NCBI GenBank assembly: GCA_026122225.1
Contig: JANEZZ010002881.1
Coordinates: 186,001 to 250,000 of the forward strand
Reading direction: 5' to 3'
Length of the DNA: 64,000 bases
Source of the DNA: Heloderma charlesbogerti
Lineage: Eukaryota > Chordata > Lepidosauria > Squamata > Helodermatidae
Below the pieces are notes generated by a model. The model worked only from the letters and a program-made list of their open reading frames with translations, was not told where the DNA came from and made no database searches. Shown here in pieces: positions 10,981-23,789 of the stretch (positions are counted from its first letter, which is position 1; each line of letters starts with the position of its first letter). The position numbers and the translations under genes were made by a program.

Positions 10981-12190
10981 TAACTAGGATGTCTGATGCT
11001 TCCTCTGCTATTTCCTTACAGATAACTTCTGAAATCTGATGAAACTGAGCTTCTACTGCCTTCTTTACACACTTTCGTCTCCGTCATTCTCAGTTCCTTC
11101 TAATAGGTAATTCTATTGTTACTTCCACCTCTCAAACTCATAACCTCAGTGTAATCCTTGATCCTTCTTTTATTTTCTAGACACATACCCACTCAGTGCT
11201 TTTGAATGATTTATCTAAAACTCTTGTTCACTCTTCCATTATCTCTTGCACTGACTACTCCTTTGCTTGGACTTTTAGCTTGCCTAATCGCTCATAATGA
11301 TATGCTCATGTTATTTTTCTCTTCCACTCTCTATAGTTCTATTCTATTTAAACAAGGGCTGATCCAAACATCTGTCACCACAGAATTCTGAAGTCTTCAC
11401 CTGGGTCATTGGAGGCTAAAGATCCACCCAACCATTAAGAGAGGGAGGCAGACGTTTGAGTGTGAGGAGAAGAAATTCGAGATGCGGGAACTTACATTTG
11501 ACAAGGTAGCCATGGAGGCAGCCATTTTTTCATCCAAACAACGTCACTGGGAACCATATGACATCATCACAAAGCAATGATCCCAGCATCATTCTCAAAA
11601 GAGGACTCTAATGAACCAGGAGCTGGCTGCTGAGTGCAGCAGCTTGCCCTTGTTTAAATGAAAAGGGGGATGGGGTGGGGAGACAGAGGCCAGTCAACTA
11701 CCTCATCAAGTAATAACCCTGAAAGAGTTGCAACTTTTGTGGGGACCCCAAGAAGGTCAGAAAAATTCTTCACATGCTTACACTGGCAGCCAAAGGTCCA
11801 GCAAACGTGGGAAGATAAGCTGAGAGCAGACCTAATTTAAACTTCTTCTGTTAACTTTTAAATCTCTTGCTCCCATCTATCTGTCTGCTCTTCCCTCTGT
11901 GTCCCTTTGTGCTCCTCTCTGGTACCATTGTCCTCCATAAAGGCAAGATTGCCCTTCACAGAGTCCACACACTTTCTCTTCCTGTATCTACCACTGGAAC
12001 ACTATATTTCTGACATCTGCTCAGCACCTTCCATTGCTGTATTAACTCACCTGATAAAAACTTACCTCTTCACTCTGGCATTTAACTGTTCATGCATACC
12101 TAGCTCAATCCTCCATTGCCCTTTCTCTTGTGGTTTTACTAATATTTTAAGCCCAAGGGCATGACCTTTGTCTTATTTTTGCTTTATACA
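10981..12190 (+). mobile_element. ancient L2 LINE fragments
   Basis: Broken plus-strand reading frames keep L2 signatures: SDETELLLPS (about 11035), a region reading like NLSVILDPSF (about 11140-11170), and KTLVHSSIISCTDY (about 11220-11260). After an unrelated stretch (about 11300-11840) an L2 C-terminal region continues to about 12090, ending in KTYLFTLAFNCS. Many stops and frame shifts; much older than the L2 at 60707-63294. Confidence 0.65.
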
Positions 12191-12222
12191 AAGCTCCTAG
12201 TCTTTTTAGGTACTCTAAATAA

Positions 12223-12257
12223 TGACGACGACAACAACAACAACAACAACAACAACA
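12223..12257. repeat. (ACA)n microsatellite
   Basis: GACGACG followed by about nine tandem ACA units. Confidence 0.9.
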
Positions 12258-12662
12258 CAGTTGCTTGGCTGTTTGAATCTACCCTGTCACAGGAAAATGC
12301 AGAAGCATTAATATGATGGCCTTGTCTTTGAAGAGGAACAAATCTCCCCCTGAACTGTTTCCTCATGTGAACCAGAAGAGAGGCACACATACATCAATTG
12401 CCAGGGTGCCTCCAATGGCCACGTAGAAAATTACTGATTCTTCTCCATATAGAATTTGTTACCTTGCCTGGGACAGAACATAGAGCACTGTGGAATATCC
12501 TCATATTTCTGAACCTTGTGGTTCTTCCTTGTTGTGAAAAAGCAAGGAAATATACATCCTTGTTTATGTAAGGGTATTAATGCATTAAACAATACAGAAG
12601 CTCTTGGGTAATGGGGAGAAATGGAGGAGTGGCCAGGGCAGTCAGATCCAATCCGCCATGAT
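12258..12662. other. no gene seen
   Basis: No recognisable signal. Confidence 0.4.
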
Positions 12663-12860
12663 AAGCCAGTGTGGTTTAGTACTTTGAATGTTGGCTTAGG
12701 ATCGAGTTTCAAATCTCCACTCTGTCGTGAAGGTCTCTAGGTGGCCTTAGACAAGTCATTATCACTCAGCCCAGCCTGCCTCGCAGGATGGTTGCAAGGA
12801 TAAAAATGAAGGATGGGATAAAAACATGTGAAATAGCTAATAAAATACATTCCAGGATCA
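12663..12860 (+). mobile_element. MIR-like tRNA-derived SINE
   Basis: Carries AGCCAGTGTGGTTTAGT at the head, then CAAATCTCCACTCTG (decayed B-box region). The conserved body GGTGGCCTTAGACAAGTCA .. CTCAGCCCAGCCTGCCTC .. GGTTGCAAGGATAAAA follows. The same body occurs at 29009-29180 (plus) and 23220-23440 (minus). Confidence 0.75.
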
Positions 12861-15847
12861 AGGCCAGTGGAGTGCTACATCAAGGGGAAATCATAACTGG
12901 CAGATACCAACTGTACTCAGTAGACAAGCCCAGAGACCAAACCTCTCTTCCCTCCCACCAGGCACATTGCAGGATAGGAGGATCCCAATTTGTTCTGTTT
13001 GCATGCAATTTACTAAATCATTCACTGTTCATCACATAAGTACAGCCAGGGGGTTACAGAGAATACTTAGCTGGTACTGATAAGGACTAAAAATCACTTT
13101 CAGAAAATAACATCATCCTCATCTTAAATTAGATATTTACATTCCTTCTGAATGCAGGAACATAGCAAATTCTGGACAATTTCATTTTAGAACTGATGAA
13201 AGAGCAAAGGTGTTGACCATAAGAAAAATTCCAAAATTCATGTTAGAACTGGTCATCTACCTAGAAATACATGTAAGAGATCAGAAAAGACAGCTCTGAG
13301 AAAATAGCACTGATTTTCTATGGAACTGTTCAAATGGATATTGTTCCTGGGATTATATCCAGAGAAAGGCAAGTAATAAGTACCTGAACATGCCAGCCCA
13401 AGACCCAGTCCATTCACAATGATCGAATTCCTGAAGCATCCCTATTCTACATTTTAAAAAGAGCATGCTTTGTTAACAAAAGTCCCTTTACTTGGCAACA
13501 TGCTTGCTATGTACCAACAGCAATTACTGGTCAGTCAATAAACTTATAGTGAAAACCGTCAAATGTTTTAAGTGTGGTGGAAATGGTTTAAAGAACATAC
13601 ATTCTCGGTCCTGAAAATTAATGCTTCAGAAAGTAGTGACTATGCTCTCAAACCACCGTTACTACACGTGAGAATATTTGCCTGTCTTCACCGCCAGAGC
13701 TTTAAGTTCCATCATGGCAACTCCAGAGTCTTCAAACACTGGGCAATCGTACTTTAGGTTTGAAATTCACATGCATCACAAGATGAAAATAAACCCAGCC
13801 AGATGCAAGACAAAAAGATCACCTGATCAACATGTTAGTCTTCATGACATCTAAAGCACAGTACGCTGCCACATTTCCTATTTTGAGAAAGTGAAAAGGC
13901 TAAATCCCCAAGTCCATTCTCAAAAAATAGTGGAGTCTTTATCTGATTAAAGAATGAACTGCCCTGGAATCTAGACTAAACATGAAATATTTCCTTCAAA
14001 GTATTTTACAATACTATATTCATAATGTTCTTTTCCAATTGGTCACACATGTCTCGTCTTGTAAGATGCAAGAAAAACAAAGGCAGTTGGCAAAGTTGGG
14101 TCCCTTTTGTTCCAACCATAAACTGAAATCTTGGGCTCAAGACAGAAATGCTCCTTGCACTTTAAAAGAAAATGGTGCCTTGCTGCTATGGCGAGCCATG
14201 GTCTCATTATTTTATCCTCCGCCACTAAGAAAGGATATTTTGCCGTAGCGTGCACAGGGGAAACTAACAAAAGAGCTGTCTGCTTTACATTATATGCTTT
14301 CAGATGCACACCACTTACCCTCCCCCCCACCCAAGTATCTGTACTGTAACATCTGCAATAATTCCAGAAGGAACACGGAGACGGCAAACAAGATGGTTAT
14401 TATTGCCCTGATCTTTGATGCGGAGCCATTAACTTGCATAACAATGGAAACGAAAACTCATAAGCCGCAGCCGTTACAGCAGTCATACTGCTCAAGAATT
14501 TTTATGCCCCTCTTTTAAAATGTCAGATGCTCCTGACAGCTAGTTTCCAGACCTGCAAGGTAAGAAATGTTTCAATCTATGTATCCCTGTGGTCTCTGTC
14601 TGCAGTGCAACTTATGACTTCAAACAGCCTTCAGTAAACAGTCTTCTCATCATTCTAGTCTGGACTGAATTTTAATCAAGGTCCTTTAAATGCCATTGAA
14701 CAAATCCATATACTATGGATTGCTTCTTGTATGCCACTGGCCAAATGCTATTTGCTGTGTCATTTGTTATGCTTAGAAAACCAAAACAATTTGCTGTAAT
14801 AGTATAAGTTATGACCATCCAGGCGCCCAAACGCAGCCATTTCAGATGAGTTACGCTTCTATCTGGGTGATTTACACGCCCGCTTGCATGGTGCTTTTAA
14901 TTATGCTTTTAGCGAGCTATATTTGAGATGTTCCATCCATAAGTCAGATGAGGGAAAGGGCTAAATTTCCTTTACCAAAAAAACAAAAACAAAAATTCAA
15001 ACACAACTTTTAAGCTTTGGACATGACACACCAGTATTTACATGCCTATGAAACAGTTCCAACATTTCAGTGTTAAAACCACAAGATATGGCCATTTAGA
15101 ACAACTCCGGATAGAGAAAGAGAGCCAGATATTCAGAACAGGGCAGTAAATTTATGAAGATGTTATTCTGGTCTCTGAACTTCTCCTGCACACCAGTACC
15201 CCGAATCTTAGGCAGGGTTGCTATAAAACTATGAATGTTTCGCAAGTAGATCTACAGCCTCAGCACAAACTCATTAGACACCAGAATGGGGGAAATGTAG
15301 ACGTCATTTGACTGCTCTGTTATAAGAAAAACTGTATCAGGGAGGGGTGAGCCAGCAGACTGCTGACTGTTACAGTTCTCTCTCTCTCTCCCTCCCTCTC
15401 TCTCTCCTCTAGATAAGTCAATTAATCAAACTTTCCTTACCACCTGTCAAAAAGCCAGCCTGGCCTCCTTTGCTGAAATAAGGAAGGGAAGCCAGGGTTG
15501 CTCTCTTTTATTGTGATTTGCCTCGCTTTGGGTAAAGAACAATTCCAGGCATTCAATGGTAACATTAAACAGTGCTAAATGAGTTGATTAAAAACCAATC
15601 TAATCTACTACCTGTTTCCTGTTCTCTCCACTTTCAGAACTTATATACACAGGTGGTTTATTTCAAACTTGGAGGGAGTTCACATAGAAAAAAGGAAGTT
15701 TGGGGCACAGGGCAGCAGCCAAGAAACATAGTGTTCACCACAGCAATAGTAATAACCCTTGACATCTGATAGTTCCCTCCAAAATGCTGTTGTTCCACAG
15801 TGCTGAAGGAAATGCCAGTGTGGAACAGCCTGTGGCTTTTCTCATTA
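12861..15847. other. no gene seen in about 3 kb
   Basis: AT-rich, without LINE or SINE signatures. A CT-rich microsatellite lies at about 15379-15413. This is one of the least repetitive stretches of the window. Confidence 0.4.
15379..15413. repeat. (CT)n microsatellite
   Basis: TCTCTCTCTC with interspersed CCCTCC units. Confidence 0.85.
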
Positions 15848-16071
15848 ATTGTGGAAGGGTCTTTAAAGCATGGCATACCACACTGGGCACACACTCGGTC
15901 TGTGGCTTCACTATGTAGCTGTCACATACCAGCCCTACAATGATTGGCTTTCGATCTGAAAAGAGCAGGGTCTATGAAAATCCTGCTTAACTCTCCCACA
16001 TACCCCACCATCCTGGCAACAGCAGTCTACCATTTATATTACAGGCTATGCTTTAAAGACCCTTCCACAAT
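15848..16071. repeat. inverted repeat, perfect 23-bp arms
   Basis: Arm 15848-15870 (ATTGTGGAAGGGTC, then TTTAAAGCA) is exactly mirrored at 16049-16071. The loop of about 178 bases has no recognisable content. It could be a decayed MITE; no target duplication was found. Confidence 0.7.
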
Positions 16072-16147
16072 AATTGTTGGTGGGGTTGGCTTTTTCACAC
16101 TCAGCATGGCCATACGGGGAAAAGCATGGAGGCCCAAATTCCGTCTC

Positions 16148-16235
16148 AGGCTGCAGTCCTATGTGTAGGATTGGAAGTCACCCCAGTGATTTAAGTGGGA
16201 CTTGATTCCAAGTAAACATGCATAGAATTATATTG
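16148..16235. mobile_element. hairpin MITE, degenerate copy
   Basis: GCTGCAGTCCTATG at the left and CATGCATAGAATTATATTG at the right, with GTGATTTAAGTGGGACTT in the centre, as in the other copies of this family. Confidence 0.55.
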
Positions 16236-16275
16236 TTAGACTGCTCCTTCTCTTTAAAATGCACAGTGCTTAAAC

Positions 16276-16397
16276 CAGAGGTGGCCAGAGAGTAATTTCT
16301 AGATGTTTTGGACATCAACTCTCAGCATTCCTAACTGGGAGGGCCTTCTGGATGTTGAAGTCCAAAAATGTGGAAATGGATCTCCTGCCCACCCCTG
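16276..16397. mobile_element. short hAT MITE (122 bp)
   Basis: Ends CAGAGGTGG and CCACCCCTG form terminal inverted repeats. They are flanked by GCTTAAAC (16268-16275) and GCTTAAGC (16398-16405), an 8-bp target duplication matching 7 of 8. Inside, GTCCAAAA mirrors TTTTGGAC. No coding capacity. Confidence 0.75.
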
Positions 16398-17843
16398 GCT
16401 TAAGCAGTGTTCCTTTGATCCTGTCCTTTTTTACCTGTACAAAAGTTCCACTACTTACACAGTTTCCTCCAATGCCCAAGAGCTTTCTCATTCTCTTAAA
16501 CAATAAGGGTGGCTCTATGCACACATTCTCTGGCATACACACCAGATTCTTCCTTCTATTGAAGTGAATGAAAAATCACACTGATAGAGGGGTTCCATGT
16601 CACAAGGCTCTGGTCGGTCATTGTTAAGTCATTTATTTGTTCTGAGCTGCCTAGAACTCTTTGGAGATAAGGTGAGATATAAAATGTTTTTAAATAAATT
16701 GATAAAAAAAAACTGAATCCACCATTAGCAAGCTTGAGAATGGGTGGATCTTGGACTTGGAACATTACATACAGAAATATTGCACAGTATTAATTGAATA
16801 TTAAATAATTTGGACATAGTTCACCCTGACTCTGATTCAAAACCAAGATAACTTTTATTTTTGCAATCAGTCCTGGGAGGTGGATTATTTGCAGACCTGC
16901 TAAAATACAGACAATCATAATCAAATCTAAACACATACTTTTCTTGGTTTTGAGTGACAAGTAATATTCAGTGCATCTTGTACTAAAATGGGTTTCACTA
17001 TTCTTAGTTGTCACAATGTGTTTCACAACAAAAATCTCTCAATAATTTTATATTCGGAAAGGATTTTAAACCAATGTTTGCTTCTTCACTTTCCAAATAA
17101 TTATCTCATGAGCCAGAAAAGACTGTTTGTAACTAAAGCTACAGAGACCATCCTTATTCTGAAAAATAAAGAATGACCTTCAAACTCTTACATAATTGCT
17201 GACACGGACTTTCTCCAACCAGATTGCGCAATCATTGCTAGACACCCAGCATTCATATTGCCACTGGACATCACTGGTTTAAAAAGAGATTCTCTCTTGG
17301 ATTCCAGCCAATCCTTCCATTGTTGCCAGGTCTACTGCATATAAGTGTGTGTGACAGATGACCATCACCCAGGCCTATGACAGTGTCTGTGACTTCACTG
17401 CTGACAAACAATATGGAAATTTAAGAAATATTATTCCCTTTTTAAGTGTTTTTCTAGGTAAACACTTTACCAAGGATTCTCACTGTGCTTGCATTAGTCC
17501 CTTAAAAGAGAGAGAAAATGAAGTGAACAGATAGGGACAGCCAAGCTCCCCCATGCTTCAACTGGCTTGGTTCGCATTGAGCAAAATGATTCTCCCTCAC
17601 CCCACCCACACCAATATCAGGAAATACTCTGCTTAATCTGTGCCAATCCAAATCAGTTCAGGAGGGGGAGGCAGAAGGAGTGGAATTCTTCTCTGGCTCA
17701 AATTAAATCTAAGCTAGAGAAGAATGTGGGGGTTGTAACGCTCACGTTGTACGTGAGGTGAGCATTACGAGCCCACAGGACTCATAAATCTAAGTCTTGG
17801 CAACATCCCTAGAATAAGCACAAGGCTGCCCCTTCCCCCCTCT

Positions 17844-17878
<35 letters not shown>

Positions 17879-18417
17879 TTGCAGAGTCCCACCACAAATG
17901 ACTTCTCATTTTATTTTATGTTATTCTTTGCAGGAATGTGCTTATGTGCAAATTCCCTTACTTTTAACTTACACAAAAGAGTGCAAAGAGGCTTTCCCCC
18001 CACAGCAAAGCTCCAATCCAGCAAGGCTTCTAGCCCCATCAATTTTGCCTGACTGTCCCACTAATGTTGTCTGATCAGGACTTGAACAATGGGAATGGTA
18101 AGAAGATGCAATCCTGTGGCTCTTACATTGTACCATCTGTACAGAGAAAATGAGTACTCCAGTAAGAAAATAAAATTGTACTGAAGACAACACACCAGCT
18201 AAACTGAATTAATCTAATGACTGCCCTAGCATACTATTTTGCTGAGCTTTCAACTTTGCTGAACACCTATGTATATTTGTATAATCGTCCATGGTTATAA
18301 TTATCCTACTGACTGCAAAGGATTACCAGATGCAAGCCTGAGTTTTGTTTTCTTCTGCATTATTGTTATAAACCTAAAGTGGGGAAAGCATACCCAAATC
18401 AAAAAGCAATTACTGAG
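16398..18417. other. no gene seen
   Basis: Contains a (CA)n tract (17846-17875). A small 34-base hairpin has arms GTAACGCTCAC at 17735 and GTGAGCATTAC at 17758. Confidence 0.4.
17846..17875. repeat. (CA)n microsatellite
   Basis: About 15 perfect CA units. Confidence 0.95.
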
Positions 18418-18806
18418 TACGGATGTATGAGAAATTCGTTTCAGTTCATTTTTGATCAGGATTTACCCAGTTTACATTTTCTAGATTGATCATGCAGACA
18501 GGCACAATCTGCGGTCAAAGTCTGTACATTTCCAAGCTTGCTTGGCTGGGGAAAAATGGCTTCATTTGAAAAATGCACATGAAACAACGGGTAATTTTGA
18601 AAAATGCACACAAATACACTCTAACCATGTTTACGTTTCAAAGAGGTGCACAACTGATTAGTACAATTGGAAAATACACACAAAAATACACATGGATTTT
18701 GATGCAAAAGGAAAAAACTCAGACTGCAATCCCATTTACACTTGAGTCGGGACAAGATGGAATTCGGAGAACTTTGGCGAGCTCCAGTTTAACTGATTCG
18801 TCCCTA
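18418..18806. mobile_element. AT-rich hAT-like element, decayed
   Basis: Begins TACGGATGTATGAGAAATTCG-like (first 20 bases shown only in part) and ends GATTCGTCCCTA, a degenerate form of the TAGGGATG ends seen elsewhere here. The body is rich in AAAATGCACA / AAATACACA units. Related copies appear to lie at about 20205-20523 and 45500-45788. No convincing target duplication remains. Confidence 0.45.
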
Positions 18807-18900
18807 AGTGACAGATTAGTTGAACTATATTTTAGATTTTTCTATTAAAGTTATTTTTGGTTTGGTGATTAGTTTTTGTTTTGTTTTTGCAGTTATGGCC

Positions 18901-20150
18901 TCATAAGAACTTAAGAAGAGCCATGCTGGATCAGACCAAGGGTCCATCAAGTACAGCTTTCTGTTCACACAGTGGCCAACCAGCTGTTGACTGGGAACCC
19001 ACAAGCAGGGCATGAGCACAACAGCACCCTCCCACCCATGTTCCCCAGCAACTCGTGTACATAGGCACACTGCCTCTGGTACTGGAGATAGCACATAGCC
19101 ATCAGGACTAGTAGCCATTGATAGCTTTTGCCTCCAGGAATTTGCCCAACCCCTTTTTAAAGCCATTCAAATTGGTGGCTATCACTACACCCTGTGGTAG
19201 CGAATTCCATAGTTTAACTATGTGCTGAGTGAAGAAGTACTTCCTTTTATCAGTCCTGAATCTCCCACTAATCAGCTTCATAGAATAACTCTGGGTTCTA
19301 GTATTTTGAGAGAGGGAGAAGACTGTCTCCCTATCCACATTCTAGGGATGTACGAAAGGTACTTACCTTTCGGGGATTATGCTGATGGTGCGGGGGGAGG
19401 CGCTCCATTCCCCCCCCCCGGAATCCTGGCCGGCCGGCTGTACACCGCAGCGATTCTGCAGAGCCGCCAGCCGGCTCTGCCAGCAGCCGGACATCCGGCC
19501 ACTAGCTAGCAGGGATGCAAATGGCGGCGGCCATAGCCGCCGCCGTTTGCATCCCTGCAGTCAGCCGTGATAGGCTACGTAAATCTTTACGTAGCCTATC
19601 ACGGCTGATTAAAAAACAAAACGCGCATACGCAAATGGCGGCGGCCATGGCTGCCGCCATTTGCGTACGCACGTTGTTTTTTTTGTTTTTTGTTTAAGTC
19701 AGCCGTGATAGGCTACGTAAAGATTTACGTAGCCTATCACGGTGGTTTTTAAAAATCTAGCCGTGATAGGCTACATAAATCTTTACGTAGCCTATCACTT
19801 TTTTTGTTTTGTTTTGTTTTTAAACCTGGAAATGGCAGCAGCCGGTCGGAAGACTGGCCTTCACAGCTGCCGCTGCCGAACTGCCACCGGAGCCACCGCC
19901 GGAGCCGCCGCCAGGAAGATCCGCCCCAGGTAAGTCCCGTCCCAGGGGGGTGGCGGGCCGTTCCACCACCGATTTCGGGGGGCCAAATGCGCTGGCATTC
20001 AGCCTCCCCGAGATCCGTGGCGGAACGTTCGTACATCCCTACCACATTCTCTACACCAACACCATGCATAATTTTGTACACCTCTACCATGTCTCCCCTT
20101 ACCCTCCCTTTTGCCAAGACTCAACCCAGAGAAGGGCAGTCCATATATAG
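18901..20150 (-). mobile_element. CR1-group LINE 3' portion, split by a hAT element
   Basis: On the minus strand, 19338-19108 encodes a LINE C-terminal stretch with KYFFTQHIVKLWNSLPQGV. The 3' UTR ends at about 18904 with the dispersed text GATCCAGCATGG..CTTCTTAAGTTCTTATGA. The copy is interrupted at 19342 and resumes at 20042 with CTCTACACCAACACCATGC. Other copies of the same 3' end lie at 21000-21110, 23790-23880 and 50815-50970. Confidence 0.75.
19343..20041 (+). mobile_element. palindromic hAT-type nonautonomous element, copy 3 (best example)
   Basis: Perfect 8-bp duplication CCACATTC (19335-19342 and 20042-20049) around TAGGGATGTACGAA and TTCGTACATCCCTA. Order A to B. The core holds P2 (19511-19556), P1 (19563-19606), P2 (19623-19670), P1 (about 19701-19742) and P1 (about 19759-19798). 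Each P1 is GATAGGCTACGTAAAT mirrored around two to four bases; each P2 is CAAATGGCGGCGGCCAT mirrored. Donors point out of both ends: AAG/GTAAGT on the minus strand at 19361-19368 and a perfect CAG/GTAAGT at 19927-19935. No transposase frame. Inserted in a CR1-group LINE. Confidence 0.95.
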
Positions 20151-20204
20151 TTTTACACCTTGGGCAAAAAATCATAAGTTACACTGCCGTCCAGCCATTT
20201 TTTT

Positions 20205-20523
20205 TCCCAGTGACACACAGAGATGAGTGGACCCCTGTAACTCTTTTGTTGAAGAAATTAGACTGCAAATGGAAGCCCCTCTTTAAATGCAAAGCAGGCA
20301 AATTAGCATGTATTTTTCCCCCTTAATATACACATTTTGTACACAACTATCCTTAAGGTATGCATTTCTGCATGCAATTTTTAGCAGAGAACTGCATCGC
20401 AACATTTGGAGAAGTGTGCAATCCAAAGGATAACTGTATTCTAACCTGCATTTGAGTCCTGGAAGTGCAAATTAGGTCTGTTTGCTCAAAACGGTGGACG
20501 GAACAAAATTCTCCCCATCCCTA
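20205..20523. mobile_element. AT-rich hAT-like element, decayed
   Basis: Ends in GAACAAAATTCTCCCCATCC followed by CTA. The body has TATACACATTTTGTACACAA and AAATGCAAAG units like the copies at 18418 and 45500. The left boundary is unclear. Confidence 0.4.
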
Positions 20524-21845
20524 ATACAAAAAACATTGGCATTCTTTTCCAAGTAAATGTTGCAGGATATAACTGGCTGTTCACAGTGTCTGTCTAGAGT
20601 TAAAGAGTTGAAAAGTAGAACAGAACATAGGCACAGTTTTCACCTGATTTTTTTTTTTAAAGTGCCTGTATACATAGAAACTTAATTTATTATTCTAATG
20701 AGTTTCACAGCATGGGAGTCTCACTGGGAGACATGGCTGTATGCATTTAATAAGACTGCAGAGATTGGGACGATTCATGATGGGCATACTGAATCATTTC
20801 CAAATCATCTTTTTATAGCAAGCAACATATAAATTATGTAAAAAGGCATTTAGTTAGATACCATCTTGTCTGCTGGGCTGTTAACCCTTCTCTGTTACAT
20901 TATCAATATGCCTGGAAAGAAACCAATTTTAAATTCAGAATCATCACATAAAGATCTCACTGAACATCAGAATCATCACATAAACCATAAGCCAACCTTC
21001 ATAAGAATATAACTGCCCTGCTGGATCAGACCACAGTTTAATATTCAGTTTCCAAGAGTGGTCAACCAAAAGCTCACAAGCAAGGTTAGGTATGAAGGTA
21101 ACTAACAGCCTTCTATTTTTGTCTGAGCAGACATTTGATTCTCAGAGATATGCTACCTCTAAACTTCTGAGACTGTCATTTTAAAGGCTTTCCACAGACA
21201 CACACAGGGCACATGAATGCAGTCACTTATTGCCCTCATTTGAATCTGGCAAACAACGAACAAATAGAGGGATTCTAAACTTGAGTTATCCCACAGGGAG
21301 GAATAGGATTGAACCTAACCCATTTGCTGGTGCTATACCTGTGAAGAAAATTACACCAGTGTAGTGATATCCTTGCACCAATGGAAAGCTACCACCAGCA
21401 TAACCCTTATGCCAGCAGATGTCTAGCAGCAAAAAGGGGAAGCCCAGGTAGAGTTGTGAGCATAGCAGACAGCAGAGAAGTGGATATTCAGTAATCACCT
21501 GAGCTAACCTAAGGAGTCAGTTCTGCCCCAGCACTGTAGTATTATGCCTACAAAAGAGGCAAAGTAACACTTGCATTGGAGCGAATGGAGAGTCTCAATT
21601 TTACCTACAGGATAGGGAATAGAAGGCAGGTTTACAGAGGCAGAATCAGGGATGAAAAAGATTAAGTTACACTTTAAGCTAGCAGGCATCCCTTATTTTA
21701 ACAAAATATTCATTTCAAAAAGCTGACAAATCGAGATAGACCTCCCCAGTCAGTAAGCAACCTGAAATTCTGTGCCATTGTCCAGTGAGCCTAAGAACTA
21801 TTTTAGGTCATGACAGAAACTCGTATTCCCCTCCATAATGAGTAT
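20524..21845. other. no gene seen apart from a CR1 piece
   Basis: Holds a minus-strand CR1-group 3' fragment at 21000-21110 (TAAGAATATAACTGCCCTGC, then CTGGATCAGACC). The rest has no recognisable signal. Confidence 0.45.
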
Positions 21846-22326
21846 TAGGGACGTTAGAGAATTCTGCCACAGACTCCAATGAGGCCAGATTCTAAAGAAT
21901 CCAGCCCCTCAGAGTCTGTGGCGGAACGGACCACCCACCTCCACCACTCCGCAAAGTTGCCACGGAACGGATCCTACCTGCCACCAGCCAGTCCAGTCTG
22001 TCTACCGCCGTCCTACGGAAGAAAATGGCGTCCGGCATAGCGGACACTATTTGCGTCCCTGCTCTTTGCAGTAATAGGCTACATAAATCTTTACATAGCC
22101 TATCACGGCAAAGAGCAGGGAGGCTACGCCGGACGCCATTTACATCCCAGCGGCTGGAAGTCTGCCAGCGGCCAGAAGTCTGCCAGCGGCCGGAGCCGGC
22201 CAGCAGTTCCGCGGACTCGCCGCAGAGCGGAGCCAGCCAGCCAGGATTCCGGGGGGGGGGGACGGATCACCTCCCCCCCCCACGGACCTCCGCGGACTCC
22301 AGGTAAGGGGGTTTCGCACATCCCTA
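21846..22326 (-). mobile_element. palindromic hAT-type nonautonomous element, copy 4
   Basis: Starts TAGGGACGTTAGAGAATTC (B end) and ends GCACATCCCTA (A end). Flanks ATGAGTAT (21838-21845) and ATAAGTGT (22327-22334) match 6 of 8, both differences being transitions, as expected of an old target duplication. The core (22024-22147) is one nested hairpin: P2-like arms AAATGGCGTCCGGC, then CTGCTCTTTGC arms, around a central P1 (22073-22108). Donor-like CAG/GTAGGA points left (minus strand, about 21972-21980) and CAG/GTAAGG points right (22300-22308). Confidence 0.85.
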
Positions 22327-23219
22327 ATAAGTGTACATTATTCCCACTTGATGAAGTACCGTACAGTATTGGATCTCTTCCCAGGCTTGCTTATTAAAAT
22401 CCTACCAATCAGACAATCTATAGTGTTGGATGATTTTGTTCAAATTTTATGAAGAACTTAAGTGGTGCTCACCACCAGCTACCAAGTACTTCTTCAGTAG
22501 GTATAGTTGTGAAATATGCTAGTCCAACAAGCATGTGAGAAGTTGGTCGTGTGACTTGAGTCTAAAACCAAGTCAAGTTCTATGGCTGGAGACAGACTGT
22601 ATTTTTAAGAGTGTTGAGAGTGGTTTCAACAAGAGTTTGTTTCTCAGGGTTCTTCTACCCCGCTGTCACCTCTGGTCAAACAGGCTTTTCAGGTTTGTGA
22701 AATACAAAAAAATGCAAAAACTTGTTACCAGGAACAAAAGTAGGATGAATATATACACAACAAAGAGTGGTTCCTGTTTCAAACCATCTTCAACATGCAA
22801 AACAGCTATCATCTATCTCCAGCCTAAAGCAATTTCTCATTCATTCATTCATTCATTCACACATAAGCACGTGCCTGCACGCACGCGCACACACACACAA
22901 AAACACTGCCCTATAGATTAAGTTCTCTGGGCAGCAGTTCACAAAACAAAACATAAAACCATAAAATACAACAACATTGTATTTATTTAAATACATATTT
23001 AATAATGTTTAAAATATAAAATATTTAAAATGTAAAATATTACATTTTTTATATTAAAATGTAATATAAAAAACATGTCATGCATCACCTGTGTTGGTTT
23101 ATTTTAATATAATGTTACGTTTAAAAAAAGAATAAAACCAAAGTAAAAACCAGGGTGAAAGCTAACAAAAGCCTTAGTTTTGCTAGACAGTGTCAAATTT
23201 TATCTCTTTGGATACCATC
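22327..23219. other. no gene seen
   Basis: Contains a CATT tetramer run and a CACG/CACA-rich tract (22838-22900), followed by very AT-rich DNA (22960-23160). Confidence 0.4.
22838..22900. repeat. compound microsatellite (ATTC)n and (CA)n
   Basis: Five ATTC units, then GCACGCACGCGCACACACACA. Confidence 0.85.
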
Positions 23220-23440
23220 CCAAGGAAATAAAATTGAAGGATTTATCACATTTGTATCCTGTCCTTCCTCCAAATTGCTCAGAGTGGCATACTGGAGTTT
23301 TCCCATTTTATCCTCACAACTGTGAGGTAGGTTGTACTGAGCAAAGGTGACTTGGCCAAGCATTCTGTTGTCAGACACAGCAGGCCTAGAATCTGGAGCT
23401 CTGTGGATCAGACACTGGCTCTCTGTGCCACTAGGACTGC
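23220..23440 (-). mobile_element. MIR-like tRNA-derived SINE
   Basis: Reverse of the 12663 copy: TTTTATCCTCACAACTGTGA, GTAGGTTGTACTGAG, GTGACTTGGCCAAG. Confidence 0.7.
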
Positions 23441-23789
23441 TGGTTGGAGGAAGAAATCATGGCCCATTACAGCCAAGATGATGTACCATCCCACAATCCT
23501 CCTGGGTGGGGACGTCAGATGATGCTGGAGGGCAAATCAGGTGCTTCTGAATCATGCAAAGTCTTGTAAGCCTGTTGATTTCCTCAGTTTGGGTAACTCA
23601 ATGCGCGGGGCGGCCACTTCTTCTGTGCTTCAGGCCTGCATGTTCCCAGCCTGTAGCTAGCCTGCTTCCCTTCAAGGTATCTGGCTTCCCCCAGCCTAAA
23701 CACCTGACAGTCATTCTATGGGCCTTCTAGCCAGGGCAGGGATTTGAACTGTATTAGGATGCTGTTACACTCATATCCTGCTTGTGGAC

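Noticed and set aside
17735..17768. 34-base hairpin as a terminator or regulatory RNA
   Set aside because: Short, single and with a mismatched arm; expected by chance in 64 kb of vertebrate DNA.
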